The position numbers and the translations under genes were made by a program. Below the pieces are notes generated by a model. It saw only the letters and a list, made by a program, of their open reading frames with translations. It was not told where the DNA came from and searched no databases. From positions 1 to 42,147 of the forward strand of contig CAZXEU010000003.1 in the NCBI GenBank assembly GCA_964639665.1: a stretch of 42,147 bases of DNA, given 5' to 3'. Source of the stretch: CAZXEU01 sp964639665. GTDB taxonomy: Bacteria; Bacteroidota; Rhodothermia; Rhodothermales; Bin80. Of this stretch, positions 7,438-14,969 are shown in pieces (the first letter of the stretch is position 1; every line of letters begins with the position of its first letter).

Positions 7438-8665
7438 CGTCCGCGCACTTGCCATATGCCTGTACGGACAACAGGTTGGTACACTTGTATGCCTTCCGGG
7501 GGACAGAACAACATTTGCATTTGGCGAGGACTATATCGGCAATCCGCTCCGCTCCGTATTGGGACTCGGGTTCAAGGATACCTTCGGAGAATTGATAACG
7601 GAGTTTGGATCGAAGCAGACGCGCCTTATGCCATTCTTCTCTGGGCTTTTGCCTGAGGGAAGCATGCGCACTTACTTGGCCGAACTTGCCGGAGTCCATC
7701 CGGAGCGCGAGTTCTTCCTGCTACGGGCGTTGGGATACGACCTGCCGGGAGCTATAACTGCGAAGGAAGAATCCCCGGTATACAGGCGGGCTGACCCAGG
7801 CAACGATAAAGAGCCGGTCAGAGGACGCTCTGGAAGAGGATCGGCGCTGCGGTTTTCGCTCGCAGGTGTGCAGCTAAAATTCTCGGCTTTGCAGAGTCGT
7901 CAAGGGGGACTTGCCATCCCTGCCAGGGGAATGGGGGGAAGCTGGATCGTCAAGCTTCCTTCGTTGCAGCATGCCTGCGTACCCGAGAACGAATTCTCCA
8001 TGATGGCAATCGCCAGGCTCTGCGGGATTGATGTTCCTGCAACAGCCTTGGTTGATGTCTCATCCATAACAAACTTGCCAGAAGAATTCGCAATGCTTCC
8101 CGGAAAGGCCTTGGCCGTCAAGCGCTTCGACCGACGCGAAGGGGGCACCGCCGCCCACATGGAAGACTTTGCACAGGTATTTGGAGTTTACCCCGAAGAG
8201 AAGTACGCTGCAGCAAGCTGTCGCAACATCGCGGAGGTGCTGGCGGCTGAGACCGGCTCCGATGACATAGCCGAATTCGTCAGGCGAATCGTATTCAACA
8301 TGCTCATAGGAAACGCCGACATGCATCTCAAGAACTGGTCGGTGATTTACCCGGACACGCGACAAGCACGGCTGTCTCCGGCCTATGATCTTGCAGCCAC
8401 AGTTGCGTTCATTCCAGACGAGAACGCAGCGCTCAAGATCTCCCGGATTAAGCGATTTGACCAGTTTACGGAATCCGAAATGCTGCACCTTGCTGCCAAG
8501 GCCCGGCTGCCAGGAGAGCTCGTCCGACGCACAGCGCGCAAAACCGTAGCGCTGTTTCACGAGAATTGGCAGGCGCACAAGAACAATCTGCCACTGCCCA
8601 AAGCGCACGTCGAGGCAATCGAGCGCCACCTGAAGAAGGTCCCTATTGCGCGTGCCCGTGCGTGA
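7430..8665 (+). CDS. hipA: HipA-family serine/threonine kinase toxin
   Basis: I chose the ATG at 7430, inside the end of the hipB-like gene, because the protein then begins with the family start MSDVRALAICLYGQQVGTL; this gives 411 residues. An N-terminal HipA_N domain (about 1-110) precedes the kinase domain. Visible are the loop FSLAGVQLKF (142-151), whose Ser143 corresponds to the autophosphorylated serine of E. coli HipA, Lys231 in AVKRFDR, catalytic Asp297 in IGNADMHLKN and metal-binding Asp320 in SPAYDL. All key residues are intact, so the toxin should be active. E. coli HipA phosphorylates glutamyl-tRNA synthetase and causes growth arrest; the target here is not known. No terminator-like hairpin follows. 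Confidence 0.93.
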   Translation: MSDVRALAICLYGQQVGTLVCLPGDRTTFAFGEDYIGNPLRSVLGLGFKDTFGELITEFGSKQTRLMPFFSGLLPEGSMRTYLAELAGVHPEREFFLLRALGYDLPGAITAKEESPVYRRADPGNDKEPVRGRSGRGSALRFSLAGVQLKFSALQSRQGGLAIPARGMGGSWIVKLPSLQHACVPENEFSMMAIARLCGIDVPATALVDVSSITNLPEEFAMLPGKALAVKRFDRREGGTAAHMEDFAQVFGVYPEEKYAAASCRNIAEVLAAETGSDDIAEFVRRIVFNMLIGNADMHLKNWSVIYPDTRQARLSPAYDLAATVAFIPDENAALKISRIKRFDQFTESEMLHLAAKARLPGELVRRTARKTVALFHENWQAHKNNLPLPKAHVEAIERHLKKVPIARARA

Positions 8666-8862
8666 GTGCCCTGTCATAACTTAGCACGGCTCGGGCCTGC
8701 TCAGTGACGGGACTGTTCGCGGCTCCCCACGCAAGGTTCTGCCGCCGCATGCCAGTTACATGGACCATTCAATGGGCGTGCATCTAAGTGAACCCAGGGT
8801 CGCGCAATCAAGGCGCCAAAGCTGCTCAAGGCCCCTCCCCGGTTTCACTACGTAGCGGCCGG

Positions 8863-9306
8863 TCAGGCGCGCCGGCCCAGTACGCCTGCGATGTCCGGCG
8901 GACTCCAGTCCGGGGGCTTCATCCACTTGCCGTCTTCTCGCACACGCGCGCCGGGACCGAACTTGCGCAAATTGGCTCGGTCTACCTCCTCAAGGAGTCT
9001 CTCGTCGTCGATGCCGAATGCAACCAGCGTGCCAATCGTCACCACCGAAATATCCGCGCAGCCGTCGGCCACCCCTTCCACATCCACAGTGCCGACGGCC
9101 TCAAAATCCAGCGAATCCATTTCGAGCGGCGCATCGCACGCGCTAGCCCGCACGCCCAGCGCGCGGACGGTCTCCAGGGCTTCCTCCACAATGAGCTTGG
9201 CGCGAAGCACACGCGTAGGCTCGTCCGGTACGGTTACGCGTTGCGGCGTCTGTTGGCCTGCCTTTTGCATAAAGGCCTGCACGCGCTGGTAGTGGGCAGT
9301 AGGCAT
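8863..9306 (-). CDS. MazG-like / phosphoribosyl-ATP pyrophosphohydrolase-like nucleotide hydrolase
   Basis: The 147-residue all-alpha protein carries the paired metal-binding acidic motifs of the MazG/HisE superfamily: LIVEEALE (38-45) and VADGCADISVVTIGTLVAFG (about 79-98). It ends in the ANLRKFGPGARVREDGKWMK element found in single-domain bacterial members. These enzymes split nucleoside triphosphates or related nucleotides into the monophosphate and pyrophosphate. The start ATG lies six bases after the stop of the mannosyltransferase-like gene, so it is the last gene of that operon. Whether it acts in house-cleaning or in nucleotide-sugar metabolism for its neighbour is open. Confidence 0.8.
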   Translation of the reverse strand: MPTAHYQRVQAFMQKAGQQTPQRVTVPDEPTRVLRAKLIVEEALETVRALGVRASACDAPLEMDSLDFEAVGTVDVEGVADGCADISVVTIGTLVAFGIDDERLLEEVDRANLRKFGPGARVREDGKWMKPPDWSPPDIAGVLGRRA

Positions 9307-9312
9307 GGCTCC

Positions 9313-10446
9313 TTACACCATAGATTCGAAAAGGGCATCGAACTGCGCGACATGTTCGCGCCAGTCCAGCGGGGCCGGAATGCCGCGCAGCGTAGCCGAC
9401 GGCAGTGGCCGGTCCTCTCCACGCAAGATGCTGGTTAGGATGCTATAGAGCTCTTCATAATCCTCGTACAGCACGGGCGCGTGCAATAGCGGGCGATGCA
9501 GGGCTTCTGGAATTAACTCGGGGTAGCTGAGGCGGTTAGGAAGCAGGGGATGGCAGCCGCAGTATATGGCCTCCATCATGGCGATGCCGAAGAACTCGTG
9601 GAGGGCGGTAGACACGACGATATCGGCCCGGTGGAGCAGCCGGCTGTATTCCTCGAAGTTCTCTGCGTAGCCATAGTGCAGGATGCGCTCTGCATAGCGT
9701 TCGAATGCTTCCTCGAAATGGTACGGCTGCTCCTCGAAGTGCTTGCCGGCAAGGATGAGCCGGAAGCGGCAATTTGCATCGTCCAGCCGGTTCATGACCC
9801 GGAAGAAAGCCTCCGGATCCTTGTCGTATTCCCATCGCTGGTTCCACAGCACGATGGGCGGAGGCATGGATGGACCCCATGCGTGATCCGAATAGTCCAG
9901 CGCAAACTGGTCGTGCGCCTGAAGGTCCATGCCCAGGTGCAGAACGCTGCTCTTGGCGCGAATCTCCTGCACCGTGGCCAGGTGCGTATAGTCCGGAAAC
10001 GTGCGCAATAGTCCCGGCAGCGCCCGCATGAACTCGTCATAGTGAAACTCCGAGTTAAACACGACGCGGTCCGATGCCAGGCAGGACAGATAGTTGACGT
10101 AGCCGTAGGCGAGATCCCGCTTCTCGTCCGGCCGGAGCGGATACGTCAGCTGGTTTTCGTGCAGGTAAAACGCGACGGGCACCCCGCTGAGGTGCGCCCG
10201 CGTCAGCGCCAGGAAGGCGGGCACGTTGACCATGCTTGATGCCAGGATGACATCCGGCTTGAAGCCGTCGGCGACGGCCTGCAAGGCCTTGCGCGCCATG
10301 GTGACAGCCCCGCCGTGCAGCCGCCACTTCCAGAAGCGGGCAGACATGGTGACGTGCTCGAACCTGTGGCTGCTGTGCCGCGCGAGACCGTCAAGAAAAT
10401 TCCTGTGCGAGCCTCCGTACCACGGCTCCAGAGCGAGGATGTTCAA
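9313..10446 (-). CDS. DUF3524/GT4 protein, homologue of tRNA-queuosine alpha-mannosyltransferase
   Basis: The 377-residue protein opens with NILALEPWYGGSHRNFLDGL, the signature of the DUF3524 domain of GTDC1/QTMAN. In animals this enzyme adds mannose to queuosine of tRNA-Asp. The C-terminal half has the GT-B donor site with the EFFGIAMMEAIYCGCHPLL motif (E-x7-E type, about 294-312). It starts at TTG, three bases after the stop of the 75-residue gene; no closer ATG fits, and the family signature begins at once. The predicted role is glycosylation of queuosine tRNA using GDP-mannose. This is known for the animal enzyme and inferred here. A plain GT4 glycosyltransferase is the alternative. Confidence 0.8.
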   Translation of the reverse strand: MNILALEPWYGGSHRNFLDGLARHSSHRFEHVTMSARFWKWRLHGGAVTMARKALQAVADGFKPDVILASSMVNVPAFLALTRAHLSGVPVAFYLHENQLTYPLRPDEKRDLAYGYVNYLSCLASDRVVFNSEFHYDEFMRALPGLLRTFPDYTHLATVQEIRAKSSVLHLGMDLQAHDQFALDYSDHAWGPSMPPPIVLWNQRWEYDKDPEAFFRVMNRLDDANCRFRLILAGKHFEEQPYHFEEAFERYAERILHYGYAENFEEYSRLLHRADIVVSTALHEFFGIAMMEAIYCGCHPLLPNRLSYPELIPEALHRPLLHAPVLYEDYEELYSILTSILRGEDRPLPSATLRGIPAPLDWREHVAQFDALFESMV

Positions 10447-10449
10447 GGC

Positions 10450-10677
10450 CTACCCCAGCGTCTTCAGAATGGCTTCCTCTTCCGCTTCCGAAATCGGACG
10501 CACAATGCTGATCTCGCGCGCCTGGAGCTTTTCCCTCAGGACAGGATCCCTCACTTCTTCGGCGGTAATGGGCACTGCCTGTCCAGGCCCCAGCTCAAGG
10601 ATGCGCGTTGCCAGCTTGAACGACACGGGCAACGTGTCGGTATTCTTGATCAGCATCCCCTTTCTCTTTCTTGCCAT
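10450..10677 (-). CDS. Small conserved-looking beta-rich protein (75 aa)
   Basis: A longer open frame reaches back to 10968, but its first 97 residues look non-coding. The ATG at 10677 gives MARKRKGMLIKNTDTLPVSF and a compact 75-residue product; an ATG seven codons later is an alternative. Short strands (MLIKNTD, VSFKLATRILELGPGQAVPI) are followed by a charged C-terminal helix. There is no signal peptide and no recognised family. It ends three bases before the mannosyltransferase-like TTG, so it is the likely first gene of a three-gene operon with that enzyme and the MazG-like protein. Function unknown. Confidence 0.6.
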   Translation of the reverse strand: MARKRKGMLIKNTDTLPVSFKLATRILELGPGQAVPITAEEVRDPVLREKLQAREISIVRPISEAEEEAILKTLG

Positions 10678-10946
10678 TTTGCCTCGCGCCACAGGTGCTC
10701 CGGAGTGCCGTAGTATACGGCATTTCTGCTGAAAAATACGCCCTTGGCTCAGGGAGGAGGCACGGTGCCACGCTTGGCATAACGTGGATTCCAGCCCTGA
10801 TCCCGATGTCCTGTTTTGCCCAAGCGCTCGCGCGACTCCGGCAGGCGTGGCGCATCTGACTGCCTGCGGAAAACCGTGCGCGTCATGCAGCAGCTGATAC
10901 TGGCCGCAGGAGGACCACTGCATGCAAGCCGGCATGCCAGAGCGGG
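10678..10946. other. Intergenic gap, promoter region for the small-protein operon
   Basis: About 270 bases lie between the ABC ATPase stop and the 75-residue gene. No gene or clear hairpin is visible. It should hold the promoter of the minus-strand operon that starts at 10677. Confidence 0.4.
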
Positions 10947-11579
10947 CTAGGCATAGTCCTGCACGCAAAGCGTGGCGCCTGCAAGCTCCAGCTCATCCGG
11001 CCTGTTGGTTGCCATGGCCACCAGCCTGCTTTCCCGGCGGGCCTGTTCAATTACCCTTTGCACCAGGCTCCTTCCCTCTTCATCCAGTCCCGCCGCCGGC
11101 TCATCCAGCAGCAGGAGGGGCGGATCAGGCATGAGCGCCGCCGCGAGGCGCAGGCGCTGCCGCATACCCGTGGAGAATATGGCTACCCGCTCGTCGGCGC
11201 GCGAAGCTAGGCCCGCTCTTTCAAGCGATTCCTCGATGCACCCGGCGCTGCGGCCCAGGAGTCGGGCGCGCGCAAGAAACTGCAGATTTTCGCGAGCGGA
11301 CAGATGCTCGTAGAAATGCACTTCGGCAGAAACCAGCCCGGTATGAAACGGCCGATCCTCCTCTGCCACCGCGCGGCCGTTAGCGTAGAGCGTCACCTCC
11401 CCGGCCGAAGCACGAACGAGTCCGGCAAGAATCTTGAGTAGCGTAGACTTGCCCGAGCCGTTGGCTCCGGTGACAGCCAGGACCTCCCCCGCGGCGAGCT
11501 CCAGGGACAGCCGCCGAAACAGCAGGAGTCTGCCGAATTTCTTGCCGACGTTGTTTGCAACAAGGCGCGGTGTGTCCAT
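10947..11579 (-). CDS. ABC transporter ATP-binding protein, CcmA-like
   Basis: The ATG at 11579 (MDTPRLVANNVGKKFGRLLL) is preferred to an upstream in-frame start at 11648, whose extra 23 residues are not family-like. The 210-residue protein has the Walker A loop GANGSGKSTLL, the signature FSTGMRQRL and the Walker B/D-loop LLLLDEPAAGLDEEG. The small size and sequence style resemble CcmA, the ATPase of the cytochrome c haem exporter. No permease (CcmB/CcmC) lies beside it, so the transported substrate is unknown. It is divergent from the Asp-box gene, with 75 bases between the starts. Confidence 0.85.
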   Translation of the reverse strand: MDTPRLVANNVGKKFGRLLLFRRLSLELAAGEVLAVTGANGSGKSTLLKILAGLVRASAGEVTLYANGRAVAEEDRPFHTGLVSAEVHFYEHLSARENLQFLARARLLGRSAGCIEESLERAGLASRADERVAIFSTGMRQRLRLAAALMPDPPLLLLDEPAAGLDEEGRSLVQRVIEQARRESRLVAMATNRPDELELAGATLCVQDYA

Positions 11580-11654
11580 TTCCCGGCGTGCCTCCGGCAC
11601 GGCCAATTGCACCCATCTTAACTTACGGCAGACGGCGCAAGGCGGCACCGGGAT

Positions 11655-14207
11655 ATGAAATGGCGGCGAGCACTCCTGATACCACTATTGTATTGCGCTC
11701 TGGTGTCGCTGCCGGGCACTCGAAGCTACGAACCGCAAGGGGGGCTCGCACCGGAAGGCACCTATAAGAGGCTCCCCAATGAGACGGAGTGGATCAAGCG
11801 CACCTATCCCCATTATAGATTTGACCAGGCGGCCTACGGGCAGATGATTGCCGAGGCCCGTCGGCACCGCGCGGCAGCCAAGACGCATGGCCTGGGACCG
11901 TGGATGCCCGTTGGGCCGACCAACATCCCTGGCCGCATTTCTGACATCGAATATGACCCCGCGAATCCGGACAATGTCTATGCCGCCAGTGCCACCGGCG
12001 GAGTATACAAGTCCACTGACGGCGGCAAGTCCTGGAGGCCCGTATTCGATGACGTGCCCGTGCAAACGATCGGGGACATCGGCATCGGCGCCACAAGACC
12101 GGAAACGGTATACGTAGGCACGGGAGAGGCCAACGGCGGACACAACAATTTCCCTGGAGCGGGGATCTACAAGTCCACGGACGCCGGCGCCACGTGGACA
12201 TTGTCCGGTCTGGAAGAGACGACAAGCATTGGCCGCGTGCTCGTGGACCCGCGCGATCCTGACAAGGTCTATGTCGCGGCCGTCGGTTCCTATTTTGCGC
12301 CGGATTCGAACCGCGGAGTGTACCGAAGCAATGACGCCGGCACATCGTGGGCGCAGGTGCTGTCGGTAAACGACTCGACCGGTGTCGTGGACCTGGTCAT
12401 GCATCCGGACTCCTCCAGAATTCTCTTCGCCGCGGCCTGGCAGCGTGTCCGGCGGCCGAGCGGGGCACGGCTAAGCGGCAAGTCCAGCGGCATTTACCGC
12501 TCGAATGACGGCGGGAACTCCTGGCAGCGCCTCGGTCCGGAAACGGGGCTGCCTCCCCCGGATCCGGGCGTTGGCCGCATAGGCATCGCTATCTGCCGCG
12601 ACGTACCGGAGACGATGTATGCCCTCTACCTGACCGATTTCGGGTACTTCGGCTTGTATCGCTCCGACGATGGCGGCCGCACATGGTCGGATGCCGACCC
12701 CGACCGCGAGATAGAGCGCGGCGTGGCCGGCTTTTCGTGGTACTTTGGCCAGGTACGCGTGGCGCCGGACGATCCCGACGTGGTGTATGCCATGGACCTG
12801 GCGCTCATGAAGTCGACAGACGGCGGAGCAAACTGGACGCACACCATTGGCACGCACGTGGACTACCATGCGCTGGCATTTCATCCGACAGACGCCAATG
12901 TTCTTCTTGCGGGCAACGACGGCGGCATTGCCCGCTCCAGAGACGGAGGCGCCATGTGGCAGGCCGTACGGCCGCTGGCGAACACGCAATTCTACGAAAT
13001 CGGCCTGCATCCGACAGACCCTGCCCGGTTCTACGGCGGAACCCAGGACAACGGCACGCTGGTGAGCAGCGGCCCGGACAACTGGCACGAAATCCTCGGT
13101 GGAGACGGATTCTATGTCATCGTGGATCCCGTCGACCCTTCGGTCATCTACGCAGAGTTTCAGCTCGGAGGGCTGGTTCGAATCAGTTCCTTGGAATCCC
13201 GTGACGCCACGCCACCCGAGTCTGCGATCGAAAAGCGCAACTGGTCCACGCCCGTGGCCATGGATCCAAACAACCACCAGGTACTCTATTACGGCACGGA
13301 CCGCCTCTACCGTACGGAGGATGCGACGGAGACCTGGGAGCGCATCAGCGACGTACTCGTGCGTGTGCCAGCGGAGGAGCTGCTGGGAACGATTTCCGCA
13401 ATCGCCATAGCTCCATCCGACTCCGACGTAATATATGCGGGCACGGACGACGGCAACCTGTGGGTAAGCCCCGACTACGCCGCCACATGGCGGCTCGTCT
13501 CGGAGACGCTTCCGCGGAGATGGATTACGCGCGTGGTCGTTGATCCAATGGACAACCACACGGCGTACGTAACCTATTCCGGACTTCGATGGCGTGAGCC
13601 GCAGCCGCATGTTTTCCGGACGAGGAATCTGGGCGAAACCTGGGAGAACATCACGGCCAACCTGCCGGAGGCCCCGGTCAATGCCTTCGCCGTGGACCCG
13701 GTCGACACGTCCTATCTCTTTGCCGGCACCGATGTCGGTGCCTACGTGAGCACCAACGGAGGAGCTAGCTGGGAGGCTCTCGCAAGTGGCATGCCTGCCG
13801 TTTCTGTCTACGACATGAAAATCTTCTATGACGGGACATCGCATCTTCTCGTCGCGGGAACGCACGGTCGGTCCATGTACACGCTTGACCTCGCCCCTCT
13901 GCGCCTGACAACACGTAACAAGCCGGATTCGCCAGAAAACCCGCTGCTGGAGACTCCGTATCCCAATCCGTTCACGAGCCAAGTAACACTCAGCTACCGC
14001 TTGCCTGAGGCGGGTATCGTTCGGCTTGAGATATTCGATGTGCTCGGGCGCCGTCTGGAGTCGCTCTTGCACACACGACAGCATCCCGGGAGCTTCAGCA
14101 CAACATGGCGGCCGCGGGCGGCGGCTCCGGGTCTATACTACGCGCGTCTCGTTCTTGAGGCGGCCGATCGCACTTCCGTGCAGGTGGTGGCCCTCCATCT
14201 TCGCTGA
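11655..14207 (+). CDS. T9SS-exported Asp-box (BNR/VPS10-like) repeat protein
   Basis: The 850-residue protein begins with a signal peptide (MKWRRALLIPLLYCALVSLP). It continues as a beta-propeller-type protein with many Asp-box turns: STDGGKSW, STDAGATW, SNDAGTSW, SNDGGNSW, SDDGGRTW, STDGGANW, SRDGGAMW and STNGGASW. The last approximately 80 residues are a type A type IX secretion sorting domain (TPYPNPFTSQVTLSYRLPE, then IFDVLGRRLESL, ending VQVVALHLR). It should be exported across the outer membrane and attached to the cell surface. Asp-box proteins include sialidases and binding propellers, but no sialidase FRIP motif or catalytic Arg triad was seen, so a binding or structural role is more likely. 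It is a paralogue of the protein at 27465-30059. Confidence 0.9.
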   Translation: MKWRRALLIPLLYCALVSLPGTRSYEPQGGLAPEGTYKRLPNETEWIKRTYPHYRFDQAAYGQMIAEARRHRAAAKTHGLGPWMPVGPTNIPGRISDIEYDPANPDNVYAASATGGVYKSTDGGKSWRPVFDDVPVQTIGDIGIGATRPETVYVGTGEANGGHNNFPGAGIYKSTDAGATWTLSGLEETTSIGRVLVDPRDPDKVYVAAVGSYFAPDSNRGVYRSNDAGTSWAQVLSVNDSTGVVDLVMHPDSSRILFAAAWQRVRRPSGARLSGKSSGIYRSNDGGNSWQRLGPETGLPPPDPGVGRIGIAICRDVPETMYALYLTDFGYFGLYRSDDGGRTWSDADPDREIERGVAGFSWYFGQVRVAPDDPDVVYAMDLALMKSTDGGANWTHTIGTHVDYHALAFHPTDANVLLAGNDGGIARSRDGGAMWQAVRPLANTQFYEIGLHPTDPARFYGGTQDNGTLVSSGPDNWHEILGGDGFYVIVDPVDPSVIYAEFQLGGLVRISSLESRDATPPESAIEKRNWSTPVAMDPNNHQVLYYGTDRLYRTEDATETWERISDVLVRVPAEELLGTISAIAIAPSDSDVIYAGTDDGNLWVSPDYAATWRLVSETLPRRWITRVVVDPMDNHTAYVTYSGLRWREPQPHVFRTRNLGETWENITANLPEAPVNAFAVDPVDTSYLFAGTDVGAYVSTNGGASWEALASGMPAVSVYDMKIFYDGTSHLLVAGTHGRSMYTLDLAPLRLTTRNKPDSPENPLLETPYPNPFTSQVTLSYRLPEAGIVRLEIFDVLGRRLESLLHTRQHPGSFSTTWRPRAAAPGLYYARLVLEAADRTSVQVVALHLR

Positions 14208-14220
14208 TCCACCGCGCCTC

Positions 14221-14245
14221 GATAATACCAAAGTTGGGCATTATC
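14221..14245 (+). terminator. Stem-loop downstream of the T9SS protein gene
   Basis: GATAATACC and GGCATTATC pair over nine positions with one A-C mismatch around the loop AAAGTTG. The element begins 13 bases after the stop codon. No T-run follows on the plus strand, so it may be a terminator of the non-canonical kind or an mRNA-stabilising 3' hairpin. Confidence 0.45.
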
Positions 14246-14725
14246 CGGCCTTGTCCGGAGCCAATCCCTCAAAGCACGGGTCCTGGACCGGTAAATGGCG
14301 CGAACCACTGGTATTGGCGGCTGCCGCCCTGCGCTACCATAGCAGCTCCGCGCCGGTAGTCAGGCCGTATCACCCATGCTGCCACGGGTCGGTCTCGTAC
14401 GCGGGCGCAGAGGCCAGAAATGCCGATCCGTTGTCCGGCTGCACCTCATAGCCCAGCCCTTGGTCGCGTCCCTTGTCCCGCAAACCACCGCCAGGACAGG
14501 CCGGGCTGCGTCCCGCTCCTTCTTTGGGCGCATCCCGTAGCCGAAGTCCACCTCCATGTGTCGCCTACCGGGCAAACCACCTGCCGCATCCGCAACTTGC
14601 GCCCTGCCGTCCGCCTTCACCGTGCATCCGGTTCGCCGCCACGCCGCACGGGGACATTGAGACTCTGCAGGGCGTATCTTTGGCCGTCGCCTTGGCCGGA
14701 CACTACGCACCACCACCGACTGCCA
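14246..14725. other. Intergenic gap before the transporter pair
   Basis: About 480 bases have no supported gene. The open frames covering it are Arg/Pro/His-rich frames of GC-rich DNA. The promoter for the DUF3311-like/SSS pair is expected at its right end, but no clear motif was found. Confidence 0.4.
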
Positions 14726-14965
14726 ATGCCTTCTCTGCCACGCGGACCTGTCTTTTTCTCGAAGGGCACCCCACCCGCCAAGAAACGGCGGCGGATTGCG
14801 TTCCTATTCGTCTATGTGGCGGCCATCCTCTCGCTCATCTGGCCCGGCTATGCGCTCGCAGCCAGGGGCGTATTTCTGGGCTGGCCACTGGCACTGGCGT
14901 GGAATGTGCTATGGATCGGCATCATGCTGGGCGCACTGGCCTTGATGTACCGGGCGGATCGATAG
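14726..14965 (+). CDS. Small membrane protein, DUF3311-like transporter partner
   Basis: The ATG at 14726 (MPSLPRGPVFFSKGTPPAKK) gives 79 residues. There are two hydrophobic segments (IAFLFVYVAAILSLIWPGYALA and PLALAWNVLWIGIMLGALALMY, each cut at its edges) and a final YRADR. This matches the layout of DUF3311 proteins, small two-helix partners encoded directly before sodium:solute symporters. The symporter starts four bases after the stop, which supports a joint complex. The longer open frame back to 14420 is rejected because its N-terminal part is low-complexity. Confidence 0.7.
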   Translation: MPSLPRGPVFFSKGTPPAKKRRRIAFLFVYVAAILSLIWPGYALAARGVFLGWPLALAWNVLWIGIMLGALALMYRADR

Positions 14966-14969
14966 GCTT

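Noticed and set aside
12471..14084. 537-codon minus-strand open frame
   Set aside because: It lies wholly antisense to the clear T9SS Asp-box gene, has no domain features, and is a usual by-product of GC-rich codon use.
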